In this document: positions 17,814-26,236 of the stretch, piece by piece
Numbering within the stretch: position 1 is the stretch's first letter
How the letters are laid out: the number at the start of each line of letters is the position of its first letter
From: Marinoscillum sp. MHG1-6
GTDB taxonomy: Bacteria > Bacteroidota > Bacteroidia > Cytophagales > Cyclobacteriaceae
Direction of reading: 5' to 3'
Assembly (NCBI RefSeq): GCF_024714475.1
Contig: NZ_JAMZMI010000001.1
Coordinates: 682,001 to 746,000 of the forward strand
Length of the DNA: 64,000 nucleotides
Position numbers and translations under genes: made by a program
Notes under the pieces: generated by a model
The model's database searches: none
The model's input: only the letters and a program-made list of their open reading frames with translations
What the model was told of the DNA's origin: nothing

Positions 17814-20800
17814 ATGACCGTAAGAACCACATTTTCAGCGATAATACTCTGTTTTTCTCTATACGCTAATGCACAGGTTTTGGATGATTTTTCGGATGGA
17901 GATTTTACATCTAATCCGGTTTGGGCAGGTAGTGCCTCAGCTTTTAATGTGGTAGATGGTCAACTCAACTCAAATAATGATCCTGATCTTGGAGGCCTGG
18001 GTACCTATTACCTAAGTACACCTTCTACTGTTTCTAACGACGCAACATGGGAGTTTTTCCTCGACTTGAAATTTGCAACGTCCAGTGCCAACTATTTTGA
18101 CGTCTACCTAATTTCTGATCAGGAGGACCTTACGAGTGCATCCATCAATGGCTATTTCGTTCGATTTGGAGATACAAATGATGAGGTTGTTTTATACAAG
18201 AGCACTAATGGTATAGCCGAACCATTAATAGATGCCGGAGATAATCTTTTTAACAGTAGTTCAAGTAATCCTTTTAGGATTCGAATAACAAGATCCATCA
18301 ATAATGTTTGGCAACTTGAATACGATGACGGAGATCTAGGTACTTATACGGTGGCAGGCACAATGGCCGATGGCACATTTACGTCTGCATCATATTTTGG
18401 ATTCCTTATCGTACAGTCTTCTTTGAATGGCGCTGTAAATGGACATTTTTTAGATGATCTTCAGGTTTATGAGGGGGAGCTTCCTGACAATGACGCTCCG
18501 TTTCTTCTTGATGTAAATCCTCTTTCAAGCACAGAACTATCAGTAAGTTTTAGTGAGAAGGTGGACACTATCAGTGCGGAGCTAGAAGCAAATTATTTTA
18601 TTGATGGAATATCAATTCTGGAAGCCACAATAATACCCGCTGACTCCAGTCAGGTTAAGCTGAGGGTCAGTTCCCTGAATAATGGTGGAAACTATAATTT
18701 GTTAGTCAGCAACATTGAGGATATCAGTGGAAATGTGATCGCCGAAAACAGCTCACTACAATTCCACTACCTTGTTTTGAGCGTTCCGGAAGAACGAGAC
18801 ATTGTCATAAACGAATTTATGGTGGACCCTGACCCGGTGATTGCTCTTCCGAATGCAGAATTTATTGAGCTTTTTAATACAACTGATCTATATTTTGATC
18901 TATCAGGATTTCAAATCAAAGAAGTCAGTGCTACCGGCACCACTGAAAGCACGGCTGGCCTGGATAGTCTCATTCTCGATCCAGGCGGTTATTTAATATT
19001 ATGTAAATCGACGAGCGTTTCTTTGTTTGAGGAATATGGCAATGCTGCTGGTGTGTCCGGATTTCCTTCACTCAATCAGAGTAACAGTAGCATTACCCTG
19101 CTAAACCCGATGGGTAGGGTGATTGATGAGATTGTCTACAGCTCGCCGTCCTTGAATGGAGTAACCTTTGAACAAATTAATCCTTACCTGGCATGTAACA
19201 GTGAATCCAATTATGTAGCATCTTCAGACATTTCCGGAGGCACACCTGGTAGGCAAAATTCTGGATTTGATGATTCTCCTGATATTGAACCTCCTTCAGT
19301 AGCTAGTTATGAATTACTAAACTCGAAAGAGCTGAAAGTCATCTTTAATGAGTCCATGGATAGTCTCAGCCTTATCAATGGCGATTACGGCATTCCGGGA
19401 TTGATGATTGAGAAGGTGGAGGCAAATGGAGATCAGTCTAAGGAATTGACCTTGAGTTTCTCCGAAAACATTCAAGCGGGGACCATTTATTCATTACAAA
19501 TCGCTTTGGTTGAAGATTGTGAGGGCAATGTTCTGACAAGTGAAATTGAGTTTGGTGTGGGGAGAACTTCCGCATTCAATGAAATATTGATCACCGAAAT
19601 CATGGCGGATGAATACCCTGTGATTTCTGATTTGCCAGAGGAAGAGTACCTGGAGATTTTTAATGCTACCAATGAAATCCTGTCTCTTGCCGGTCTCAGC
19701 TTAACTGATCAGAAGGATACAGCTCATTTTGATGGTGGAAATCTTAACCCGGGAGAATATCTTATTCTTTGTAGGAGTTCAGCAGAGACGAAGTTCCACA
19801 AACTGGGTGATGCTCTTGGCCTTTCCGGTTTTCCTTCTTTGAACAATTCCGGGGAATCCCTGTCATTGATTTCAGCAGGTGCATTAATCACCTCAGTAAC
19901 TTATTCTAAAGACTGGCATGATGAGAGAAAAAATAAGGGAGGTTACGCTCTTGAGTTGAAAGATGTAAATAATCCCTGTGGTGATAGGTTGGTATGGGGT
20001 AGCTCGCGAAGTGCTGAAGGCGGTACTCCAGGACAAAAAAATTCTAATACTGAAAATATTCCTGATAACATGGGGCCCGAGCTATTGGAAGCTGTGGTTG
20101 TTGGTGAGAATACTATCAGGCTGTCGTTTAATGAACATTTAGACTATGGGGCTGTTCACAATATTGAAATTGTAACAAAACCGGTCTTGAATGTTTTAAG
20201 CATTGATCAGGAGCCGATTGATCGACATTTTTTGACTGTCAGGTTTGAGGAGGAACTACAGGTTAATAAGGTATATGAATTAGTTGTCAAAAGGGCTTAT
20301 GACTGTAATGGAAATGGCATCAAATCCGGCACCTCTACCTTCGTAAGGCCCGATCAGGTTGACAGTATGGAGGTGCTGATTAATGAAATACTTTTCAACC
20401 CGAGAACAGGGGGTGTTGATTTTGTTGAGCTCTATAATAATACTGATCGCTACTTTGATTTGAAAGGCTGGCAGTTGGCGAGAAGAGACGAAGGATATTT
20501 GATTCAGTCCAGTCTGATTTCTCAAAACGAGAAGATCATAGCTCCGGCTAAACACCTTGCTTTAACGATTGATCCCGAAGTGCTATTCATCGAATATCCC
20601 AAAGCCAATGCGAAGCAATTTTATGAAATGAATGGCATGCCCACTTACCCAAACGATAATGGGACTGTTGCGCTTCTTGATGTTGAAGGAAATATTTTGG
20701 ATGAGTTTACCTATGACGAGGACTTTCATTCAAGTCTATTAGGGAGTGTGGATGGTGTTTCACTGGAAAGAGTAGATTATGATGCACCCACACAGCAGGA

Positions 20801-21203
20801 AGACAACTGGTCATCAGCCTCAAGCATGGTTGGTTTTGCTACACCAGGCTATGTTAACTCTCAGCATTTTGATGCTCCACAGGAAATTGGAGAACTAAAA
20901 ATTGAGCCCAAAGTATTTGTTCCGGGAACTTCGGGGCTCCAACAAAGTTTCACGACGATCAATTATCAGTTCGAAACAGGAGGGAAATTTGCCAATGCCC
21001 ACATATATGATCAAAATGGGCGAATAGTCAAAGAGTTGCTCAATGGCGCTTCACTTTCCACATCAGGATTTATTAAATGGGATGGTACCAATGATCATGG
21101 AATGGCTGTGAGAACGGGATATTATGTGGTGCTTTTTGAAGTTTACGACGGTTATGGGAAGAAAAAAATCCTGAAGGAAACGGTCGTAGTGGGGTGGAAT
21201 TAA
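17814..21203 (+). CDS. Secreted lamin-tail-domain (LTD) repeat protein
   Basis: 1129 residues. Signal peptide at 1-20 (ending ANAQ). Then, by eye: a LamG/concanavalin-like region (21-225), and three repeats of an Ig-like (SbsA/Big-5-type) segment plus an LTD domain. The LTD starts are VINEFMVDPDP near 329, ILITEIMADEYP near 590 and VLINEILFNPRTGG near 853, each followed by 'EFIELFN(A/T)T...L.G..L'. The C-terminus (about 1060-1129) is a FlgD-like beta domain with GRIVKELL, KWDGTNDHG and TGYYVV, of the kind found on secreted and surface proteins of this phylum. No catalytic domain was recognised; LTD proteins are often linked to extracellular nucleases or adhesion. Export route (T9SS or other) is not shown. 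Confidence 0.85.
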   Translation: MTVRTTFSAIILCFSLYANAQVLDDFSDGDFTSNPVWAGSASAFNVVDGQLNSNNDPDLGGLGTYYLSTPSTVSNDATWEFFLDLKFATSSANYFDVYLISDQEDLTSASINGYFVRFGDTNDEVVLYKSTNGIAEPLIDAGDNLFNSSSSNPFRIRITRSINNVWQLEYDDGDLGTYTVAGTMADGTFTSASYFGFLIVQSSLNGAVNGHFLDDLQVYEGELPDNDAPFLLDVNPLSSTELSVSFSEKVDTISAELEANYFIDGISILEATIIPADSSQVKLRVSSLNNGGNYNLLVSNIEDISGNVIAENSSLQFHYLVLSVPEERDIVINEFMVDPDPVIALPNAEFIELFNTTDLYFDLSGFQIKEVSATGTTESTAGLDSLILDPGGYLILCKSTSVSLFEEYGNAAGVSGFPSLNQSNSSITLLNPMGRVIDEIVYSSPSLNGVTFEQINPYLACNSESNYVASSDISGGTPGRQNSGFDDSPDIEPPSVASYELLNSKELKVIFNESMDSLSLINGDYGIPGLMIEKVEANGDQSKELTLSFSENIQAGTIYSLQIALVEDCEGNVLTSEIEFGVGRTSAFNEILITEIMADEYPVISDLPEEEYLEIFNATNEILSLAGLSLTDQKDTAHFDGGNLNPGEYLILCRSSAETKFHKLGDALGLSGFPSLNNSGESLSLISAGALITSVTYSKDWHDERKNKGGYALELKDVNNPCGDRLVWGSSRSAEGGTPGQKNSNTENIPDNMGPELLEAVVVGENTIRLSFNEHLDYGAVHNIEIVTKPVLNVLSIDQEPIDRHFLTVRFEEELQVNKVYELVVKRAYDCNGNGIKSGTSTFVRPDQVDSMEVLINEILFNPRTGGVDFVELYNNTDRYFDLKGWQLARRDEGYLIQSSLISQNEKIIAPAKHLALTIDPEVLFIEYPKANAKQFYEMNGMPTYPNDNGTVALLDVEGNILDEFTYDEDFHSSLLGSVDGVSLERVDYDAPTQQEDNWSSASSMVGFATPGYVNSQHFDAPQEIGELKIEPKVFVPGTSGLQQSFTTINYQFETGGKFANAHIYDQNGRIVKELLNGASLSTSGFIKWDGTNDHGMAVRTGYYVVLFEVYDGYGKKKILKETVVVGWN

Positions 21204-21207
21204 TAAA

Positions 21208-21227
21208 GCCCCACCAATTGGTGGGGC
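21208..21227. terminator. Perfect palindrome between convergent genes
   Basis: A 20-base perfect inverted repeat, GCCCCACC-AATT-GGTGGGGC, starts four bases after the LTD gene stop (TAA 21201-21203) and lies before the end of the convergent gene at 21236. T-rich sequence follows about ten bases later (21237-21244). It probably ends transcription from one or both sides. Confidence 0.55.
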
Positions 21228-21235
21228 CTGCAGTA

Positions 21236-22057
21236 TTATTTTTCTGCTTTGGTCATCTTCATCAATTTAGGTTCGCTGGTGTAAATGAAATCGCCATGCC
21301 AGGGTTCAAAGTATTTACCTACCATATCAAAAAAGGCTTTTCGTTTGTCTTCCTTCGGCCAATTCTTTTTGATGAGTTTGTCATTCATTTCAGCCATTTT
21401 TTCCAAATCGCTTAGGCTATTGACGACAAATACTTCTATGAAATCGCGGCTGTCAGCACCATAAAAATGTCGCATTGGATAATATGCTTTTATCACATCA
21501 TTTTTAAAAATGACCTTTTCCCTAAAGGTTTTCATGGCGTCCTGAATCTCATCCATAGAACCATCCTCAGGCATTCGTGCAATTCTGCTTTTTCTGACGT
21601 AGTAGATCATTGAAGTGTCAGGCATTGACTCTAACGTCTTTGACTCAGGTACCGAACTGTAAATTTCGTCCGAATGCATAGTGGAGTACGCTTGGGACTG
21701 TTTTTTAAAGAAGGCTTTGCGCTCATCTTCATCAGGCCAGGCTGCTTCGATTAATTCCTTGTTTCTTTCCTGAGCCTTATCAATGGCAGCCAGATTTTCG
21801 TAAACCGAGACAAAAAGAATTTCTGAATTGTCCGCTGTATAATAGTGATAGAGGACATTAGCACCCTTGATGTGTTCATTTTTCATGGTCACATTTTCAT
21901 GAAACTTGGTCTCAGTCTCCAGCCAACTATCAATGTTGATGTCTTTGTCGAAAGACCAGTGAGCAGTACTAACGCTAACTATCTGAGCAGATAGAGGAAC
22001 AGCTACCAGCAATGAGCAAAGTAGCATCGTGTAGATTAATGCGGATTTTTTTCTCAT
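21236..22057 (-). CDS. Secreted protein with two copies of one domain, function unknown
   Basis: 273 residues with a signal peptide (cut after PLSAQ). The mature part is an internal duplication: the first half has VTMKNEHIKGANVLYHYY, then E.LFVSVYENL..IDKAQE.NKELIEAAWPDEDERKAFFKKQ; the second has VIFKNDVIKAYYPMRHFY, then FIEVFVVNSLSDLEKMAEMNDKLIKKNWPKEDKRKAFFDMV. Both end with a HSDEIY/HGDFIYTSEP motif. The fold may be a ferredoxin-like dimeric barrel folded within one chain, but this is a guess. No named family recognised. Confidence 0.7.
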   Translation of the reverse strand: MRKKSALIYTMLLCSLLVAVPLSAQIVSVSTAHWSFDKDINIDSWLETETKFHENVTMKNEHIKGANVLYHYYTADNSEILFVSVYENLAAIDKAQERNKELIEAAWPDEDERKAFFKKQSQAYSTMHSDEIYSSVPESKTLESMPDTSMIYYVRKSRIARMPEDGSMDEIQDAMKTFREKVIFKNDVIKAYYPMRHFYGADSRDFIEVFVVNSLSDLEKMAEMNDKLIKKNWPKEDKRKAFFDMVGKYFEPWHGDFIYTSEPKLMKMTKAEK

Positions 22058-22235
22058 AATGATTAGGGTTTAGGGGTTTAAGAATTCAGATGTTCTGTAC
22101 TTTTTCCGCTGATAACCAATAAGATATGAATATATATGATACAAGTCAACGGTTATTATTTGAGTGGTCAGGCGTAGTTAAATATTAAACTTTGTTGTAT
22201 TTGAAATAGCCTTCCATGTATTGTGATAGGATGTA

Positions 22236-22243
22236 TAATTTTG
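22236..22243 (+). promoter_or_regulatory. Promoter -7 element, leaderless arrangement
   Basis: TAATTTTG fits TAnnTTTG and ends four bases before the ATG at 22248, so the transcript would begin at or just inside the start codon. A TTG at the right -33 distance is not present. If the mRNA starts downstream of 22248, the next ATG at 22263 would be the true start of the FAD protein. Confidence 0.4.
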
Positions 22244-22247
22244 CCGC

Positions 22248-23810
22248 ATGCCACAATATGAAATGAAAGTAAGCCCGGAAGTGGGTTTTGATGAGGAGCA
22301 GCTTGTTTCTTTTTTGAAAGCTAAAAAGTGGCTGAGTGATGGGCAGTATCACCGCATTGTAAGGCGGTCGGTAGATGCCAGGCAGAAGAACGTGAAAGTG
22401 AATCTGCTAGTTGAAATACTCTCGGCGCCCGCAGAGGTAGAGTTTGTTGAATACTTTGAGCGAGATTATGATGTGAGAAATGCTGACCCCGTGATTATTG
22501 TGGGGGCTGGGCCTGCCGGATTGTTTGCAGCATTAAAAGCAATTGAGGGTGGACTAAACCCGATTGTCCTGGAGCGTGGCAAGGACGTTAGGTCCCGACG
22601 TAGAGACCTGGCTGCAATCAACAAAGATCATGTGGTAAACCCTGAAAGCAATTATTGTTTTGGAGAGGGAGGTGCCGGAACTTATTCGGATGGCAAGCTC
22701 TATACACGTTCGAAGAAAAGAGGCAGTGTTCGGAGGATCTTTGAGATTCTCGTTGCACACGGTGCAACAGAAGAAATACTCTATGAATCTCATCCGCACA
22801 TCGGAACGAATAAATTACCAAAGCTTGTAACCGCTTTGAGGGAATCCATTGAGCGTGCCGGAGGGCAAGTGAAGTTTGATAGCAAGGTGATCGATTTCAT
22901 CATTGAAGATGGAGAAATGAAAGGAGTGAAGTTGGACAATGGTGAATATTTGAAAGGGGTAGCCGTTTTGCTGGCTACCGGTCATTCGGCCCGTGATATT
23001 TTCAGGCTTTGTCGGGAAAGAAAAATAAAGATAGAGGCTAAGCCCTTTGCATTAGGAGTGAGAATAGAACACCCCCAACAGGTGATCGACAGCATCCAGT
23101 ACCATTGCGAAGACCGTGGGCCCTACCTGCCGGCCTCTTCCTATGCATTGGTATCTCAAACCAACTTTCAAAATGTTGAGCGTGGAGTATTTAGCTTTTG
23201 CATGTGTCCGGGAGGATTCATCGTGCCCGCTGCGACTTCTCCCGGAGAGCTGGTGGTAAATGGAATGAGTCCGTCAAGGCGGGACAGCCGCTTTGCCAAT
23301 TCTGGAATGGTAGCTGCTGTGGAGTTGGAAGACATTAAGGAATTCCAAAAGTATGGCGAGTTGGCGGCCATGGAGTTCCAGGCCGAGGTAGAGAAAAGGG
23401 CATGGACAATGGGTGGCCAAAGTCAGGTAGCTCCGGCACAGCGTATGATCGATTTTGTCAATGGCAAAACTTCCAGGGATTTACTTGAGACGTCCTATCA
23501 GCCTGGGCTCACAAGTGTCGATATGCGAGAAGTGCTACCTGAGTTCATCACCAGTAGGTTAAGACAGGCATTTAAGATTTTTGGAAAAAGGATGAAAGGT
23601 TACCTGTCGAATGATGCTCAGCTTATTGGTGTGGAAAGCCGCACCTCTTCCCCTGTTCGTATACCAAGAGATAAAATGACATTTGAACACATCGAAGTGA
23701 AACGTTTATTTCCATGTGGGGAAGGTGCCGGATATGCGGGAGGTATTGCCTCGGCAGCCATGGACGGTGAAAAGTGCATGGAAAAGATCATCGCTATGTA
23801 TGCCAAATAA
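22248..23810 (+). CDS. FAD-dependent dehydrogenase of the COG2509 type
   Basis: 520 residues. N-terminal ~80 residues form an alpha/beta cap (an IVRRSVDARQKNVKV block), then the FAD-binding motif IIVGAGPAGLFAALKA near 84-99, a GEGGAGTYSDGKLYTR segment, and a C-terminal PCGEGAGYAGGIASAAMDG motif. This is the architecture of the broadly conserved uncharacterised FAD dehydrogenases; the substrate is unknown. It stands alone with its own promoter-like site. ATG at 22263 (MKVSPEVGF) is an alternative start. Confidence 0.88.
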   Translation: MPQYEMKVSPEVGFDEEQLVSFLKAKKWLSDGQYHRIVRRSVDARQKNVKVNLLVEILSAPAEVEFVEYFERDYDVRNADPVIIVGAGPAGLFAALKAIEGGLNPIVLERGKDVRSRRRDLAAINKDHVVNPESNYCFGEGGAGTYSDGKLYTRSKKRGSVRRIFEILVAHGATEEILYESHPHIGTNKLPKLVTALRESIERAGGQVKFDSKVIDFIIEDGEMKGVKLDNGEYLKGVAVLLATGHSARDIFRLCRERKIKIEAKPFALGVRIEHPQQVIDSIQYHCEDRGPYLPASSYALVSQTNFQNVERGVFSFCMCPGGFIVPAATSPGELVVNGMSPSRRDSRFANSGMVAAVELEDIKEFQKYGELAAMEFQAEVEKRAWTMGGQSQVAPAQRMIDFVNGKTSRDLLETSYQPGLTSVDMREVLPEFITSRLRQAFKIFGKRMKGYLSNDAQLIGVESRTSSPVRIPRDKMTFEHIEVKRLFPCGEGAGYAGGIASAAMDGEKCMEKIIAMYAK

Positions 23811-23911
23811 TGGGAGTGTAAATCGGATTTAAATCTTAGGGAATTCTTACATTGTTTATGAAGCCAAGAATTTCTTTGTAAATTCAGATAAACAATAAAA
23901 ACCTATAGAAT

Positions 23912-24322
23912 ATGAAAAAAAGATATGCAACAGCCGTGTGGACTGGAGGTAAGAGTGGTAAAGGACATCTTACTACGGAAACCACCGTCCTTAATCAAAC
24001 TCCATATACCTTTAGTTCCAGATTTGAGGATGGTACAGAGACCAATCCAGAAGAATTGGTGGCAGCGGCTCATTCAGGCTGCTTTTCCATGAAGTTGAGT
24101 ATAGTCCTGGAGGATGCAGGTTTTAAACCCACTTCTTTGGAGACGAAATCGGAAGTGACAATCGATAGTGGTGTAGTGACCGGGTCGCATCTGACCTTAA
24201 AAGCACAGGTAGATGGTATTAGTGATGAGCTTTTTGCTAAATGTGTCAAGGATGCGGAGGAGAATTGCCCAATATCCAAGTTATTGGATACAAAAATTAC
24301 CGTTGATTACACCCTTAATTGA
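23912..24322 (+). CDS. OsmC family peroxiredoxin
   Basis: 136 residues, the compact OsmC length. The two reactive Cys are present: HSGCFSMKL near 52 and EENCPISKLL near 121. The TAVWTGGKSGKGHLTTE N-terminal strand is typical of OsmC. OsmC proteins reduce organic hydroperoxides with thiol cofactors in the cytoplasm. Stands alone, followed by a terminator-like hairpin. Confidence 0.93.
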   Translation: MKKRYATAVWTGGKSGKGHLTTETTVLNQTPYTFSSRFEDGTETNPEELVAAAHSGCFSMKLSIVLEDAGFKPTSLETKSEVTIDSGVVTGSHLTLKAQVDGISDELFAKCVKDAEENCPISKLLDTKITVDYTLN

Positions 24323-24324
24323 TC

Positions 24325-24363
24325 ACCTCTCCCAAATAATTTCCCTGATCGGGGAGGTTTTTC
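24325..24363 (+). terminator. Terminator-like hairpin after the OsmC gene
   Basis: ACCTCTCC near 24325-24332 can pair with GGGGAGGT near 24351-24358 (with a G-U pair), with a loop of about 18 bases, followed by TTTTTC. It begins right after the OsmC stop codon. Confidence 0.5.
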
Positions 24364-24388
24364 TCAAAATGAGAAAATATTGGAGATA

Positions 24389-24436
24389 TGCCAATAATTA
24401 AAGCACTGATTATCAGTGCTTTAATTTTTTTTGGCA
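24389..24436 (+). terminator. Strong 13-bp hairpin with T run, of unclear client
   Basis: A perfect 13-bp stem (24397-24409 with 24413-24425, loop TTA) is followed by eight T (24425-24432). Outside it, TGCCAA (24389-24394) can pair with TTGGCA (24431-24436), extending the structure. It lies between the OsmC gene and the DUF4382 gene and is the second of three hairpins there; either a second terminator or part of an untranslated leader or small RNA. Confidence 0.6.
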
Positions 24437-24481
24437 CGTTGGCATGAGATTGGTAACATCGGTTGGCATAGGCGGTAAATA

Positions 24482-24519
24482 GGGGTCTCGGGTGGAATGC
24501 CCGGGATCTTTTTTTTTGA
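24482..24519 (+). promoter_or_regulatory. Third hairpin with T run just before the DUF4382 gene
   Basis: GGTCTCGGG can pair with CCCGGGATC (9 bp including two G-U pairs) across a TGGAATG loop, followed by nine or more T, about 20 bases before the ATG at 24538. Placed this close to a start codon it could be a transcription attenuator or a terminator for an upstream small RNA. No known riboswitch family was recognised. Confidence 0.4.
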
Positions 24520-24537
24520 ACCAAAAAATTTAGAAAG

Positions 24538-25443
24538 ATGAAAAATTTTCTAATGACAATATTGGCCGTCCTTGTCCTTTGGGGATGTACCAGCGATAAT
24601 GAAAACTTTAGGAAAAGAGGTGAGGCGTCAATGCAAGTGACACTCATAGACCACCCAGCTGATTATGAAGCTGTATTGGTTGAAGTGATCGGTTTTGATT
24701 ACAAGCTTGATACAACTTTCGCGGAGGAGATGGACGACGAAGACGAAATGGAAGAAGATTCCACTGAAGAAGAAAGTGGAAGTCGTTTTGCAAGTGATGA
24801 TGAGGGATCTTGGACTTCAGTGAATGTGGAGCCAATGATTTATGATTTACTAGAACTTAATAATGGAACTGAGGCTTTGTTAGCCGATTTTAATCTGCCA
24901 ACAGGAGAAATTGAACAGGTGCGTTTAATTCTTGGTGAGAACAATGCGGTGGTTGTCGATGGGGATACGATCGCATTGACTACACCTTCAGGACAAACCT
25001 CCGGGGTTAAACTCAAAATCGAGGAACCGATTGAGACCGGAAAAAATTACAAACTCGTTCTGGATTTCGATGCATCTAAATCCGTAGTGGAGGCAGGACA
25101 CGTAATGGATGCAGAAAATCACAAGAAGTATTTACTTAGTCCAGTGATTTATGCTCACTTATTCGAGATTGAAGAAGAAGATCTTTTTGGATCGGTAACA
25201 GGATTCGTTTACCCGGCACCTGATTCAGTATCATCAATAGCATATTTGATCGACGGGGAAGAGGATACCATCACAACCTACCCGGAAGAGATATCAGGAT
25301 ATTTCTCATTCGAAGGATTGGAGACCGACACCTTTAACCTGGCCATCATTCCTACAGATAGCAGTGGACTATCAGCTATCATGGTCAACGACATTATTGT
25401 CGGAGAAGCAGAAACTGTGGAGCTAGACACATTAAACTTCTAG
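24538..25443 (+). CDS. DUF4382 lipoprotein
   Basis: 301 residues. Lipoprotein signal with a lipobox ending in Cys (LVLWGC, Cys near residue 17). Residues ~30-210 match DUF4382 (ASMQVTLIDHPADYEAVLVEVIGFDY and the DFDASKSVVEAGH block). An acidic stretch (about 63-79) is inserted after the first strands. The C-terminal ~85 residues (GSVTGFVYPAPDSVSSI) look like a carboxypeptidase-regulatory Ig-like domain. Probably on the cell surface; exact job unknown. Confidence 0.85.
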   Translation: MKNFLMTILAVLVLWGCTSDNENFRKRGEASMQVTLIDHPADYEAVLVEVIGFDYKLDTTFAEEMDDEDEMEEDSTEEESGSRFASDDEGSWTSVNVEPMIYDLLELNNGTEALLADFNLPTGEIEQVRLILGENNAVVVDGDTIALTTPSGQTSGVKLKIEEPIETGKNYKLVLDFDASKSVVEAGHVMDAENHKKYLLSPVIYAHLFEIEEEDLFGSVTGFVYPAPDSVSSIAYLIDGEEDTITTYPEEISGYFSFEGLETDTFNLAIIPTDSSGLSAIMVNDIIVGEAETVELDTLNF

Positions 25444-25468
25444 TTACTTTATTTAATTGGTTGGTTAA

Positions 25469-25506
25469 AAAAGCCCGTGTAAGACGTACATGGGCTTTTT
25501 CCTTTT
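25469..25506 (+). terminator. Intrinsic terminator after the DUF4382 gene
   Basis: A 13-bp stem (25469-25481 with 25487-25499, one G-U pair, loop AGACG) is followed by a T-rich run. It is 25 bases after the stop codon. Confidence 0.8.
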
Positions 25507-25576
25507 TTGGCCCTCCAGCCATAAGAATCAATCCTAAAACCTGTGGGGTCACTTCAAAAAACACAAAAAGTTACTG

Positions 25577-25736
25577 TTTACTCAAATAAGTAAGGCTATA
25601 AACCCCTATAAGACTTGTGTTAACTCTGTCTCTGTTTTCTCGGTGGTCTTCGGGGTGAGAGAAAGGGAGGAAATTCTCATCTCGGAATGTCGTTATTTGG
25701 AAAGTACAATTGCCTTACAGAAACATTGCTTGATCC
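25577..25736 (+). repeat. Dispersed ~160-bp repeat, copy A
   Basis: This stretch fills most of the gap between the DUF4382 terminator and the convergent OsmC gene. It aligns over its full length with the reverse complement of 62886-63042, including exact runs AACTCTGTCTCTG, GGAGGAAATTCTCA and TTGCTTGATCC, with indels that are not multiples of three. It contains the CTCTGT...TTTCTCGGTGGT motif resembling 'CTCTGTGTCCTCTGTGGT'-type intergenic repeats found in many bacteria. No gene was seen in 25507-25755. Confidence 0.75.
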
Positions 25737-25755
25737 GTAATTTTGAATTCCGGAT

Positions 25756-26232
25756 TTATTCATCCTCTATAGAGATGTTTGGCTGGTGATGGATTGGGAA
25801 ATTGCAGGAATTGGCAATAAAGCAGAGTTCATGAGCTTTCTCATGGAGGCTAAAGGCCAAATCTACTTTATCTACATTGGCAATTGTGATTTTCGGATGT
25901 AGCGTAACACTCGTAAATCTCCCACCTCCATTTGATATTTCTTCCATCGTACCCTCGGCTGCATCTTCATACGTAGTGACAATAATATCGTTGATGGCAC
26001 ATAGATGCAGATACCAAAGCATGTGGCATGATGACAAAGAAATTACAAGAAGTTCTTCCGGATTGTAACGTGTTGGATCTCCTCGAAAGGCAGGGTCAGA
26101 GGCCATATTAATAGGGTCGCTCTTTCCATTAATGGTAACCACATGGTCGCGCTTATAGGAGGTGTAATCGGCGGTTCCTTTACCCAGATTTCCAGTCCAG
26201 GATATTTCGGTTTTATAATGGTGAGTCTTCAT
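25756..26232 (-). CDS. OsmC family protein (second, longer type)
   Basis: 158 residues. Contains the OsmC fold motifs: YNPEELLVISLSSCHMLWYLHLC (first Cys near 69) and AHELCFIANSC near 135. This form is distinct from the copy at 23912. Expected to be a thiol-dependent peroxidase or related detoxification enzyme. It follows the AMP nucleosidase gene with a gap of four bases, so the two are co-transcribed; the reason for that pairing is not clear. Confidence 0.9.
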   Translation of the reverse strand: MKTHHYKTEISWTGNLGKGTADYTSYKRDHVVTINGKSDPINMASDPAFRGDPTRYNPEELLVISLSSCHMLWYLHLCAINDIIVTTYEDAAEGTMEEISNGGGRFTSVTLHPKITIANVDKVDLAFSLHEKAHELCFIANSCNFPIHHQPNISIEDE

Positions 26233-26236
26233 TTGA

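Noticed and set aside
24315-24647. 110-codon minus-strand frame across the triple-hairpin region
   Set aside because: Runs through hairpins and into the DUF4382 gene antisense; no start context and no domain.
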